From assembly GCA_028819215.1 (NCBI GenBank), contig JAPPMG010000058.1, forward strand, positions 1 to 64,000: a stretch of 64,000 nt of DNA, written 5' to 3'. Positions within the stretch are counted from its first letter, which is position 1. The number at the start of each line of letters is the position of its first letter. This document shows positions 44,523-52,539 of this stretch, piece by piece. Under the pieces are notes generated by a model. The model did no database searches, was not told the origin of the DNA, and saw nothing but the letters and a program-made list of their open reading frames with translations. This DNA comes from Bryobacterales bacterium. GTDB taxonomy: Bacteria > Acidobacteriota > Terriglobia > Bryobacterales > UBA6623. Position numbers and translations under genes: made by a program.

Positions 44523-45854
44523 GTGCCGTCCGAACTCGCCGTACCGGTGGATGCCCCCCAAGAAGCCGACCTGCGCAAGTGCGTGCACTGCGGGCTTTGC
44601 CTCAATGCCTGCCCGACCTACCGCGAACTCGGTGTCGAGATGGATTCGCCCCGCGGGCGGATCTACCAGATGGTGGAGGTCGCCGAAGGCCGCAGCCCGG
44701 TCTCGGAGGACTACATCGAGCACATCGAGTTGTGCCTGGCTTGCCGGTCCTGCGAAACTGCCTGCCCGTCGGGCGTCCAATACGGCCGCCTGATCGAAGG
44801 CGCCCTGGCACAGATCGAGACCGCCACCCGCCGCAGCGTCCCGCAGCGCCTCGTGCGCTGGTTCGCCTACAGTTGGCTGCTGCGCAGCCGGCTGCTCCTG
44901 AGAGCGGTCGGCCTGGGGCTGCTGGCATACCAGCGCAGCGGCCTCGACCAAATGATGCGGGAGTCCGGCTTTCTAGATTCGCTGGGCAGGCTAGGAGAGC
45001 TGGCGCAGCTTGCCCCTCAGTCGCAGGCGCCGTTCTTCTTTTCCAGCATCGGCAAGGTTTTCCCGGCCGAAGGCGTGACGAAGCACCGCGTAGCCCTGAT
45101 GGCTGGCTGCATGCAGAACGTGTTCTTCAGCCGGCTGAACGAAGCGACGGTTCGCGTCCTGTGCAAGAACGGATGCGAGGTCACCGTTCCGGCAGAGCAG
45201 GAGTGCTGCGGGGCGCTGCAGGTCCATGCCGGCCTGCGCATGATCGGCCGCGAGCAGGCGAAGAAGAACATCGCGGCGCTTGAGCCCGGCGGTTTCGACG
45301 CGATCATCACGAACACGGCGGGCTGCGGATCGGTGCTGAAGGAGTACCCCGAACTCTTCGAGCACGACCCGGAATGGCACGAGCGAGCCCGGGCTTTTGC
45401 CGGCAAGATGCGCGACGTGAGCGAGTTCCTGGCATCCGTCGATCTCAACACCGAATTCGGCCGGCTAGAGCGGACCGTCACCTACCAAGACTCGTGTCAT
45501 CTCCTGCACGGACAGAAGATCTCGACACCTCCGCGACAAATGATCCAAGCGATCCCCGGCGTGAAATTGCACGAACTGCCCATGAGCGAGATCTGCTGCG
45601 GCTCCGCAGGAGTGTACAACGTGGAGCACACGGACATCTCCATGTCACTGCTGGAAGACAAGATGCGCATGATCGAGTCCACGAGGGCCGACACGATCGT
45701 GACGGCCAACCCCGGCTGCATGCTGCAGCTGCAGGCAGGCACTCGACGCTTCTCGCAACCGCTGCCGGTCCTGCACGTGGTCGAGCTGCTGGATCTGGCA
45801 TACAAGGCCGCGGACGAATCCGTCAATGGGCGAGGCGAGCCCCACGGGCTGTAG
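44523..45854 (+). CDS. glcF: Glycolate oxidase iron-sulfur subunit (GlcF-like)
   Basis: Fe-S electron-transfer subunit of glycolate/lactate-type oxidases. Two 4Fe-4S sites, CVHCGLCLNACPTY and CLACRSCETACPSG, then two CCG domains with CCGALQVHAG and CCGSAG. GTG start at 44523. 443 aa, slightly longer than E. coli GlcF. The GlcD/GlcE partner subunits are not next to it, so it may work with a distant subunit or another dehydrogenase. It begins 36 nt after the DUF1501 gene. Confidence 0.88.
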   Translation: MPSELAVPVDAPQEADLRKCVHCGLCLNACPTYRELGVEMDSPRGRIYQMVEVAEGRSPVSEDYIEHIELCLACRSCETACPSGVQYGRLIEGALAQIETATRRSVPQRLVRWFAYSWLLRSRLLLRAVGLGLLAYQRSGLDQMMRESGFLDSLGRLGELAQLAPQSQAPFFFSSIGKVFPAEGVTKHRVALMAGCMQNVFFSRLNEATVRVLCKNGCEVTVPAEQECCGALQVHAGLRMIGREQAKKNIAALEPGGFDAIITNTAGCGSVLKEYPELFEHDPEWHERARAFAGKMRDVSEFLASVDLNTEFGRLERTVTYQDSCHLLHGQKISTPPRQMIQAIPGVKLHELPMSEICCGSAGVYNVEHTDISMSLLEDKMRMIESTRADTIVTANPGCMLQLQAGTRRFSQPLPVLHVVELLDLAYKAADESVNGRGEPHGL

Positions 45855-46130
45855 GCGATCGCTGGAAGCCTCCGCCGGCCGGTCTTGTCTTCTTGCGGTG
45901 CAGCTACTGACCGGTTGCGAACGCGGCCTTGCGCCAAGCAGCGAGGCATGACCGCCCAGTGCGATGCCGCTTGCCCTTCTGGATCCTCCGCGGTGAGCGG
46001 CTCGTTTCGAGCGCAGGTCGGCTGACACCGGCCAGCCGATCGGAAAGCTCGAGCGGCCCAGGCCCCGCAATCGCGAGCCGGGGGCCCTGCGAGTGGTAGA
46101 TCGCCGCTCGGGCGGCCCGCTATGCCCCCT

Positions 46131-47309
46131 CTAATCCGACGATCCGAACCACTTGGCGCGGATCCGCTCATACCTGCCGGACTCATCGAGCTCCAAGAGC
46201 GCCCGGTTCACCGACTCTCGCAGTTCGCTACCCGCTGGAAACGCGATTCCATAGTCCTGCCGCTCGATCAGAGGGCCCACGATTGTCACTGTGTTGTTTC
46301 CGTCCTCAACCACATATCGCATCAGCGGCGCGGCATCAAACAGGATCGCATCGACCTCGCCCGCTTCGAGCAGGCGGTGCGCGGCTCCGATCGTCTCCAC
46401 CTCGTGCAGCCGAGCACCGAGTCGGATCGCTACAGCGGTGCTGGTCGTCCCTGCGACCGTTGCGACAGCGCGGCCATCGAGGTCCTCCGGTCCAGCTATT
46501 TCGCTCCTGAGTCCCTCCATCATCAGTCCGGCCGACAACTGCGCAATCGCCACTCCGAAGAGTGATATTCCGATCAGCATCACGACTGCCGAGGCGAACC
46601 GGCCGAGCCAGCGTCGTGGCGCCACATCTCCGTAACCAACGGTCGTGATCGTAGCCAGAACGCACCAACAGGCTTCGAGGATTCCCGGGAAATACTGGTT
46701 GCTGATGTCGGAACTTCCTCGTTCCGCAAGGAACAGGATATGCGCGCAGAGGAGGACAAACGCAATCAGGGAGCCGAGCACCTTGAGCGTAGCCGTGGTG
46801 GCCAGAAACCGCAGCAGCCGGAGCCATCCGGGATCGTCGTCCACGGTCGTGAGGATTCGTAACCCGCTGTTCATGTAGGGATGGCTGAAGTCCATCTCAA
46901 GTTCCCGGTCTCGCGTAATGCTGATCCCGGCGACGGCGACATCGATCTCGCCATTCTTCAATGCCTCGATGAGATCGCCGAATTGCATAAGGCGGTAGGT
47001 CGAGTCGACGCCGATCACGTCGGACACCTCGTTCCAAATGTCAATGTCGAATCCTTCGAAACTCCCTTCGGCTTCCATCACCAGCGGGGGGAAGTTCGAG
47101 ACCCCCACAACTACCTCCAGGTCCTGGGCAGGCAGCGGGGCCGGGAGAATTGCCGCCGCGAACGCGGCAATCGCAACGGCGAATCTAGGTAGCCATCCAG
47201 GCTTGAGCCAGATTGCAGGCAGGCCTGCCGCCTCGCGTAAGGGGCCGGCGGGCTTCCGGAACTCCGACAAGTCGCCGGGAACGGAAGGCTCGGCTTGAAG
47301 GCTCGGCAT
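46131..47309 (-). CDS. GluR0-like prokaryotic ionotropic receptor: solute-binding domain with K+-type pore
   Basis: Putative ligand-gated channel. After a signal peptide (RFAVAIAAFAAAILPAPLPAQ, about residues 42-62) come SBP lobe 1 (VVVGVSNFPPLVMEAEGSFEGFDIDIW...DVAVAGISITRDRE), a membrane helix, the pore loop with selectivity filter TTVGYGD (222-228), a third helix (ASAVVMLIGISLFGVAIAQL), and SBP lobe 2 (DLDGRAVATVAGTTSTAVA...VDAILFDAAPLMRYVV...YGIAFPAGSELRESVNRALL). This is the order of cyanobacterial GluR0. Start uncertain: ATG 47309 chosen; earlier ATGs at 47342 and 47354, frame open to 47438. No SD seen. Ligand and ion selectivity are inferred. Confidence 0.85.
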   Translation of the reverse strand: MPSLQAEPSVPGDLSEFRKPAGPLREAAGLPAIWLKPGWLPRFAVAIAAFAAAILPAPLPAQDLEVVVGVSNFPPLVMEAEGSFEGFDIDIWNEVSDVIGVDSTYRLMQFGDLIEALKNGEIDVAVAGISITRDRELEMDFSHPYMNSGLRILTTVDDDPGWLRLLRFLATTATLKVLGSLIAFVLLCAHILFLAERGSSDISNQYFPGILEACWCVLATITTVGYGDVAPRRWLGRFASAVVMLIGISLFGVAIAQLSAGLMMEGLRSEIAGPEDLDGRAVATVAGTTSTAVAIRLGARLHEVETIGAAHRLLEAGEVDAILFDAAPLMRYVVEDGNNTVTIVGPLIERQDYGIAFPAGSELRESVNRALLELDESGRYERIRAKWFGSSD

Positions 47310-47467
47310 CGGAAGCGGCACCTGCCAGCGGCAGACTAGCATGGCAATTCGCATGAGCCCCAGAGTTGCCAGCGAGGCACGGGAAGTCGCTGCGAGCATC
47401 CAGCACCGCCTCGCCGCGGTGCACATCGACCGAGGCAACTGGTCCTACGCCACCCTCTAACGCAAGA

Positions 47468-48319
47468 TCAGGCCTGGCCGTCTAGCACGCCGCGCATGTA
47501 GGAGAACGACTTTGCCATGCCCAGCTGCGGATGGTCGGCGACCACTTCGTACTCCAGACCCACCACGCCCTGGTACTTGCGCTCCTTGAGCATCTTGAAG
47601 ATCGCGGCGATCGGCATCTTGCCATCGCCCACGTCCACGCGGCTCTCCTTGCTGGTAAAGTCCGTTAGATCCTTGACGTGGAAATCGTAGATGCGGTCCC
47701 ACGCACCATCGATCTCCTCGAGGATGTCGGCACCCGTCCGCACGGTGTGGCCCACGTCGACGCACAGACCCATGCGCGGATCCATGTTCTTGACGCGCTT
47801 GATCACGTCGCTGGGAGCCGGGTAGAACTTGTCCTCCGGGCCGTGGTTGTGGATGGCCATCTTGCGGTCGTACTTGATGGCGAGCTTTTCGATCGCCCCG
47901 AGGTTGGAGTGCGTCGGCGCGCAAACCATGATGGGCATCCCGGCCGCGACCGCGTACTTGAAATAGTGCTCCAGCTCGTCGCTGTCGTCGCTCCGGAGGG
48001 AGATGTTCCCGCCCGCGACGACCTCCAAGCCGGCCTTCTCGAATTCCTTGCGGGCCGCCATGAGGTCATCTGCCGAGAGGTAGTACGGCATGTGGAACGA
48101 TTTGACGTTGACATACTTAACGCCCAGATGGCGGCAAATGTCGATCGCGGCAGACCGGCTGAACTTGCGCAGAGAATAGGTTGCGACCGCCAGTTTGAGG
48201 TCGTCCCAGTGGTGCGGCCCTGCTCCGTTGCCCGCCTGCTGTGTCGAGGCAGCGGCCGCTGAAGCCGCGGGCAGCACGGCGGCTGTGCCGAGGAACGAGC
48301 GTCTGGTCGTAGACTTCAT
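47468..48319 (-). CDS. Exported sugar phosphate isomerase/epimerase-like TIM-barrel protein
   Basis: Tat signal (STTRRSFLGTAAVLPAASAAAA) followed by an AP-endonuclease-2-type TIM barrel of the xylose-isomerase-like superfamily: VATYSLRKFSRSAAIDICRHLGVKYVNVKSFH, AIHNHGPEDKFYPAPSD, GLCVDVGHTVRTGADILE, IYDFHVKDLTDF and VGLEYEV, with conserved His, Asp and Glu residues for a metal site. ATG 48319 opens the signal. 283 aa. Its usual partners are Gfo/Idh/MocA enzymes, of which there are three in the window but none adjacent. Confidence 0.88.
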   Translation of the reverse strand: MKSTTRRSFLGTAAVLPAASAAAASTQQAGNGAGPHHWDDLKLAVATYSLRKFSRSAAIDICRHLGVKYVNVKSFHMPYYLSADDLMAARKEFEKAGLEVVAGGNISLRSDDSDELEHYFKYAVAAGMPIMVCAPTHSNLGAIEKLAIKYDRKMAIHNHGPEDKFYPAPSDVIKRVKNMDPRMGLCVDVGHTVRTGADILEEIDGAWDRIYDFHVKDLTDFTSKESRVDVGDGKMPIAAIFKMLKERKYQGVVGLEYEVVADHPQLGMAKSFSYMRGVLDGQA

Positions 48320-48616
48320 GGTTGGATACTCCCGTGCCTGCAGTGTAGACGCTGAGATTCTAGCATGCCGATTGTATGGTCGTGGCCGTCCCTCCAACAC
48401 CCCAAGGGACAGTTCTCGGATCGAGACTGCCTCGTGTCTGAAAGTGTAGGCCGCGGTTGCTCAAGCTTGCGCTCTGGCTGGGCAGAACGGTTTGGAGCGC
48501 AGGCGGTCCGCCGGGCTCAACGACGGCGCGGACATGCCATCCGGGCCCTCTCTGCGTGCTAGGCTTGTTGCCGGAGAGGTCGCCGGCATTCGGCCTAGGC
48601 GGCCGTGAGGGTTTCC
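48320..48616. other. Divergent intergenic region upstream of the NTF2-like gene
   Basis: About 300 bp with no supported gene. It carries promoters for the isomerase (minus) and NTF2-like (plus) genes, not individually identified. GTG 48605 is an alternative start for the plus-strand gene. Confidence 0.45.
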
Positions 48617-49120
48617 ATGAACCAGCTGAAGATTCTACCGTTAGCAACGCTCCTCGTCCTCGTGCCGGCGTTCGGCCAGGACGCGGCGACGCAAAAGCTG
48701 CGGCAGACCTTTGAGACGGCGGTCGCGGTGCTGAATGAGGGGAACATCGACGGTTTTCTCGCCAACATCCACGAAGGGGCGCTGTCGTTCTATTCCTGCG
48801 GTCCCACCTCCGGCAAGGAGGGCAAGGAGGCCTGCCAACTTGACTGGGAGCGATTCTTCGGGAAGACCGCGGCGGCGAAGTTCGAGCCGAAGGACATGCA
48901 GTACCGGGTCATGGGCAGCACGGGGGTCGCGTGGGGCAACTACGACGTGGTGGTGAAGGCGAAGGACGGCAGAGAGATGCAGCATCACGGGCGCTACACC
49001 ATGACGTATACCCTTGAACTCGGCGAGTGGAGACTCGTGATGCAGCACAACACCCCTGCTGCGGACGGCCCGGGCGGGCCTCGGGAACGCTCTCCGCAGG
49101 CCGGGCAGGCCGGTTCGTAG
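48617..49120 (+). CDS. Exported NTF2/SnoaL-like protein
   Basis: Signal peptide (ILPLATLLVLVPAFGQ) then an NTF2-like alpha+beta cone: LRQTFETAVAVLNEGNIDGFLANIHEGALSFYSCG..., GVAWGNYDVVVKAKDGREMQHHGRYTMTY and EWRLVMQHNTPA, the standard end of SnoaL/DUF4440-like domains. A Pro/Gly-rich tail follows. ATG 48617 preferred (TGAGGG SD); GTG 48605 in frame. 167 aa. Role unknown; such domains often bind small hydrophobic ligands. Confidence 0.78.
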   Translation: MNQLKILPLATLLVLVPAFGQDAATQKLRQTFETAVAVLNEGNIDGFLANIHEGALSFYSCGPTSGKEGKEACQLDWERFFGKTAAAKFEPKDMQYRVMGSTGVAWGNYDVVVKAKDGREMQHHGRYTMTYTLELGEWRLVMQHNTPAADGPGGPRERSPQAGQAGS

Positions 49121-49480
49121 CGCCCGGAGTCGGCGCTCCCGCCCGAGCCGGCTTCAGGCGGACTCAATCGATTCTCCTGCTTGGAGGAACGAGCTCGCCG
49201 TCGCGTGGCTGAGCACTAGACCCCTGATGGCTCGGGACGCTGCGACGCAGACGAGCACGCTTTCCTTATCCGCCGTCGCATCTTTCGTCGAGATCGTCAA
49301 CGCCTCGCCCTTCGAGCAGGCTGGCGGCCCATGCCGGGCCTGCTCCGTCGTGCGTTAGTCCGACCGTAGTTGCGGCGAAAGCCCTCGGATATTGACGCAT
49401 CGCTGGCGAAGGACGATCTTGTGGCCGCAGACGCGCTGAGGGGCGGCTGGACCTGAGCTGAAGGCCTTTATAATCGGAGT
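49121..49480. other. Intergenic region upstream of bacterioferritin, with a hairpin
   Basis: No supported gene. GAGCAGGC (49314-49321) and GCCTGCTC (49338-49345) form an 8-bp stem around a GC-rich loop that could fold further. The bacterioferritin -10 lies at the right end. No obvious Fur or DtxR box was seen. Confidence 0.5.
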
Positions 49481-49481
49481 A
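49469..49481 (+). promoter_or_regulatory. -10 element TATAAT 6 nt before the bfr ATG
   Basis: TATAAT at 49469-49474 ends 6 nt before the ATG at 49481, the spacing expected if transcription starts at the start codon. The GGAG between them (49476-49479) would then not be in the message. No convincing -35. Confidence 0.5.
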
Positions 49482-49969
49482 TGCAAGGGGATTCCAAGGT
49501 CATCGAACACCTCAACCGCGTGCTGAAGGGCGAGTTCACGGCAATTCACCAGTACATCGTGCACGCAGAGATGTGTGACAACTGGGGCTACGGAAAGCTT
49601 GGGGCGTTCATTAAGCAGCAAGCCATCGGAGAGATGCGCCACGCCGAGATCTTGATCGAGCGGATCCTGTTCCTTGAGGGAGTGCCCGGCATGGGCGAGC
49701 TCAGCCCGCTCAATGTTGGCCAGAACGTCCACCAACAGCTCGCCAACGACGTGCAGTTGGAGTACGACGCCGTCCGGGTCCTCAACGCCGCAATCAAGGA
49801 CGCCGTCGCCGCTGGCGACAACGCCTCACGAGAGTTGTTCGAGACGATCCTCAAGGACGAGGAAGAGCACGTCGACTGGCTGGAGGCCCAGCTTCAGATG
49901 ATCGACGACATGGGGCTGGGCATCTACCTGTCCCAGCAACTCCCGGATGCGGCCGGCGCCGCTGCCTAG
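49481..49969 (+). CDS. bfr: Bacterioferritin
   Basis: 24-mer iron-storage ferritin with haem at subunit interfaces. Four-helix bundle with ferroxidase ligands in GEFTAIHQYIVHAEM, IGEMRHAEILIERI (the Met of EMRHAE is the haem ligand), DVQLEYDAVRVLNAAI and ILKDEEEHVDWLEAQL; ILFLEGVP is typical of Bfr. 162 aa. Convergent with the downstream gene (stops overlap at 49966-49969). Complements the iron operon at 12-16 kb. Confidence 0.96.
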   Translation: MQGDSKVIEHLNRVLKGEFTAIHQYIVHAEMCDNWGYGKLGAFIKQQAIGEMRHAEILIERILFLEGVPGMGELSPLNVGQNVHQQLANDVQLEYDAVRVLNAAIKDAVAAGDNASRELFETILKDEEEHVDWLEAQLQMIDDMGLGIYLSQQLPDAAGAAA

Positions 49970-50367
49970 TCGAGCACCACTTCCATCAACTGGCTGATCA
50001 GCGGGTAGTACTGGACCCGCACCTTGGCTCCGACCGGAACCTCCTCGAGCCGCAGGCGCGACTTGCCGATGCGCTTCGCGGCCTTCTTGCCGGCCTTGAC
50101 GTGCTCGCGGCCCGGAGGCTGGGCGAATGCCAGCTCCACCGCGCCGGTCTTTGCCAAGGTCAGGTTGACGGTCCGCTTCTGAAGGTCGATCGCGGTCACG
50201 GTGCCCTTGGCCTTGACCACTTGGAGCACTTTCTCGGGGCGCGTTCCCTCGAGCGCACCGTCTGCGTTGTCGTTGACGCCCGGGCGCGTGCTCGAGCTGA
50301 CGGTCCGCTGCTGCGCGGCCGCGCCGCACACGAACAGCGCCAAGGCTAGGATCAGGCGCAGTGGCAT
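49966..50367 (-). CDS. Small exported protein of unknown function
   Basis: Signal peptide (PLRLILALALFVCGAAAQ) then a basic, beta-rich domain: KVLQVVKAKGTVTAIDLQKRTVNLTLAKTGAVELAF and EVPVGAKVRVQYYPLI, resembling the small beta-barrel of copper/silver resistance CusF-like or DUF1344-like domains (weak). 133 aa. ATG 50367 with GGAGG SD. Follows the thioredoxin gene by 67 nt on the same strand. Confidence 0.65.
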   Translation of the reverse strand: MPLRLILALALFVCGAAAQQRTVSSSTRPGVNDNADGALEGTRPEKVLQVVKAKGTVTAIDLQKRTVNLTLAKTGAVELAFAQPPGREHVKAGKKAAKRIGKSRLRLEEVPVGAKVRVQYYPLISQLMEVVLD

Positions 50368-50434
50368 GTCAGGACCTCCGTTGTATCTTGCGGCCCGCCG
50401 CCCTCGCGCGTCAAGTCCGCCCGGCTCAAGTCTC

Positions 50435-50956
50435 TCACAAGACCGACCGCAAGTAGTTGGCAATCTCGGGCCGTTGCCAGTCCTCCGGGCCGACGTACTT
50501 GCGCAGCACCCTGCCCTCGCGCGAGATCAGGTACGACTCCGGATACTTCATCGTGCCGTACCGTACGCTGACGGTCCGCTCCGGGTCCCGGGCCGTCGGG
50601 AAGCTCACCCTCGAGCTCTCCAAGAATCTGCGGTACTGGTCAGGGTCCTCATCGACGCTGATGCCGACTACGACGAATCCTTGATCACGCAGCTGCTGAT
50701 AGATCGCATCGAGAGAGGGCATCTCCTGCACGCAGGGGGGGCACCAAGTGGCCCAGAAGTTTAGCAGCACCACCTTGCCGTCATAGTCGTCCAGGCTGAC
50801 GCCGACGCCCTGGTCATCAGTCACGCTAAAGCCTGGGGCGCGTTCCCCTTCTGAGACGTCGTAGACACGGAGGTAGCCCTGCACGCGATACACCATCACG
50901 ATGGCGAGGGCCAGCGCCAAGCCGTAGACCACGGTCTCCCTGCTGATGCGTGCCAT
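50435..50956 (-). CDS. Membrane-anchored TlpA/ResA/CcmG-like thioredoxin
   Basis: One N-terminal membrane helix (VYGLALALAIVMVYRVQ), then a periplasmic AhpC/TSA-type thioredoxin fold: APGFSVTDDQGVGVSLDDYDGKVVLLNFWATWCPPC with active site WCPPC, cis-Pro strand KYPESYLI and C-terminal helix. 173 aa. Such proteins reduce apocytochrome c cysteines; the ccm operon at 2-7.7 kb lacks ccmG, so this is a possible partner, though the family is broad. Divergent from the PTPS operon. Confidence 0.88.
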   Translation of the reverse strand: MARISRETVVYGLALALAIVMVYRVQGYLRVYDVSEGERAPGFSVTDDQGVGVSLDDYDGKVVLLNFWATWCPPCVQEMPSLDAIYQQLRDQGFVVVGISVDEDPDQYRRFLESSRVSFPTARDPERTVSVRYGTMKYPESYLISREGRVLRKYVGPEDWQRPEIANYLRSVL

Positions 50957-51012
50957 AATCGAGGTACAGTTCCACTCTACCGCCGAGAGGGGCTAACGCC
51001 AAGTTCCCAGCG

Positions 51013-51432
51013 ATGCTGATCACGCGCAAGGCCGAATTCTCGGCATCGCATGTCTGTTCCAACGCTGAGCTGTCGCCGGAAGAAAACGAACGTCTGTATG
51101 GCCTAGAGAGCCGCCCCAACGGTCACGGGCACAACTACGTGCTCGAGGTAACGGTGCGCGGAGACGTCAACCCGGTCCATGGCATGGTCCTTGACCTGAA
51201 AGAACTCAAGGAAGTCATTCGAGAAAACGTTTTGGACATCTACGACCACCGGTTCCTCAACCGCGAGGTCCCGCCGTTCGACAAGGTCGTGCCGACCGCC
51301 GAGAACATCGCCGGCGACATCTGGCAGCGCCTTGACGAACCGATCGGCAGGCTGGGCTCGAAGCTGCATTCCGTCCGCCTGCACGAGAGCGACGACCTGT
51401 TCGTGGAAGTCTGCGAGCCACACGCGAAGTGA
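51013..51432 (+). CDS. PTPS-III-like 6-pyruvoyltetrahydropterin synthase family protein (Glu-type active site)
   Basis: COG0720 pterin enzyme. Zinc ligands His13, His38 and His40 (NGHGHNY). Where PTPS enzymes have the catalytic Cys, this protein has Glu32: E-S-R-P-N-G-H-G-H. The ExxPNGHGH form marks the PTPS-III group, which makes 6-hydroxymethyldihydropterin from dihydroneopterin triphosphate and so bypasses FolB in folate synthesis (established for the group, inferred here). PTAEN motif present. 139 aa. Start overlaps nothing; stop overlaps the next gene by 4 nt. Confidence 0.85.
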   Translation: MLITRKAEFSASHVCSNAELSPEENERLYGLESRPNGHGHNYVLEVTVRGDVNPVHGMVLDLKELKEVIRENVLDIYDHRFLNREVPPFDKVVPTAENIAGDIWQRLDEPIGRLGSKLHSVRLHESDDLFVEVCEPHAK

Positions 51433-51872
51433 CCACGCTCACCAAACGATACGGCTTTGCCGCCTCGCACAGGCTGTGCGCGCCCTCGCTGAGCGAACAG
51501 CGCAATCGCGAGATATTTGGAAAGTGCGCCAATCCGTTCGGACACGGACACAACTACTCCCTCGAGGTCAGCATCCAAGGTGAGCCAGACCCGCGCAGCG
51601 GCATGGTCGTGCAGCGGTCAGCCATGGACAGCTGGGTCCAGAGAGCCGTCATCCGACGCGTTGACCACACCCATCTCAATTCGGAAATCACTGAATTCGG
51701 AGAGCTTGTCCCAACTTCCGAGAACCTGCTGGTTGTGATCGAAGGATGGCTGCGCGCGGCGTGGCCCGACTATTTTCCCGGCCAGTCCCTGCGCTTGGCC
51801 AGCCTGCGCTTGGAAGAGACCCCGCGCAACAGCTTTCGCAGCGCACCGGCGGCCGCCGCAGACCTGCCATGA
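51429..51872 (+). CDS. 6-pyruvoyltetrahydropterin synthase/QueD family protein (Cys-type active site)
   Basis: Second COG0720 enzyme, with zinc ligands His14, His39 and His41. Catalytic Cys33 in [12 protein letters not shown] has the five-residue spacing of eukaryotic-type PTPS rather than the three-residue CxxxHGH spacing of QueD. PTSEN motif present. Predicted to act on dihydroneopterin triphosphate; product could be 6-pyruvoyltetrahydropterin or, less likely, a queuosine precursor. 147 aa. GTG 51429 overlaps the first PTPS gene, and its stop overlaps folE. Confidence 0.87.
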   Translation: MTTLTKRYGFAASHRLCAPSLSEQRNREIFGKCANPFGHGHNYSLEVSIQGEPDPRSGMVVQRSAMDSWVQRAVIRRVDHTHLNSEITEFGELVPTSENLLVVIEGWLRAAWPDYFPGQSLRLASLRLEETPRNSFRSAPAAAADLP

Positions 51873-52495
51873 AACCTTTCGAACCGCATGGAGCCGCGGA
51901 GGGCTCCACCTCAGAGCCTCGCTCCGACTCTCCAGACCCAATCGAGGCCTGCGCAGAGCACATTCTTGGAAGCCTGGGCGAAGACATTGATCGGGACGGC
52001 TTGCGCGAAACGCCCATGCGCTACGCGAGGGTCATGCGGGAGCTGACCCAAGGCTACGACCAAGACCCCGACGCAGTGCTGCAATCGGCCATGTTCGACT
52101 GCTCATACGACGAGATGGTCATCGTCAAGGACATCGAGGTGTTCTCGCTGTGCGAGCACCACATGCTGCCGTTCTTCGGCCGCATGCACATCGCCTACAT
52201 CCCTCAGAAGAAAGTCATCGGCCTGAGCAAGACGGCGCGCATCGTCGACATCTTCGCCCGGCGCTTGCAAATTCAGGAACGCCTCACGCAACAAGTGGCG
52301 GAAACGATCCAAGGCGCGATCCAGCCAGCCGGAGTTGGAGTGGTCTGCGAAGCGCAACACCTGTGCATGATGATGCGCGGCGTGGAGAAGCAGCACTCGG
52401 CAACGATCACCAGCGCGATGCTGGGCGTGTTCCGCGACAATCCGAAGACTAGGGAGGAATTCCTTGCGCTGGTCTCCAACGGAGGCAGGCACTAG
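51869..52495 (+). CDS. folE: GTP cyclohydrolase I FolE
   Basis: Converts GTP to 7,8-dihydroneopterin triphosphate, the substrate of both PTPS genes just upstream. Catalytic motifs: [13 protein letters not shown] (zinc Cys and His), [25 protein letters not shown] and [12 protein letters not shown] (second zinc Cys). 208 aa from ATG 51869, which overlaps the previous stop; the N-terminal 25 residues are extra and acidic. Homodecamer in known enzymes. Confidence 0.96.
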   Translation: MKPFEPHGAAEGSTSEPRSDSPDPIEACAEHILGSLGEDIDRDGLRETPMRYARVMRELTQGYDQDPDAVLQSAMFDCSYDEMVIVKDIEVFSLCEHHMLPFFGRMHIAYIPQKKVIGLSKTARIVDIFARRLQIQERLTQQVAETIQGAIQPAGVGVVCEAQHLCMMMRGVEKQHSATITSAMLGVFRDNPKTREEFLALVSNGGRH

Positions 52496-52539
52496 CGCGG
52501 ATTGCATCTTGGCCGTGCGAGCGGCCACTATAGGTTGCG

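Noticed and set aside
51013..51872. Tandem PTPS genes as a simple recent duplication
   Set aside because: The two proteins differ strongly, including the active-site residue, so they are distinct subfamilies rather than fresh copies.
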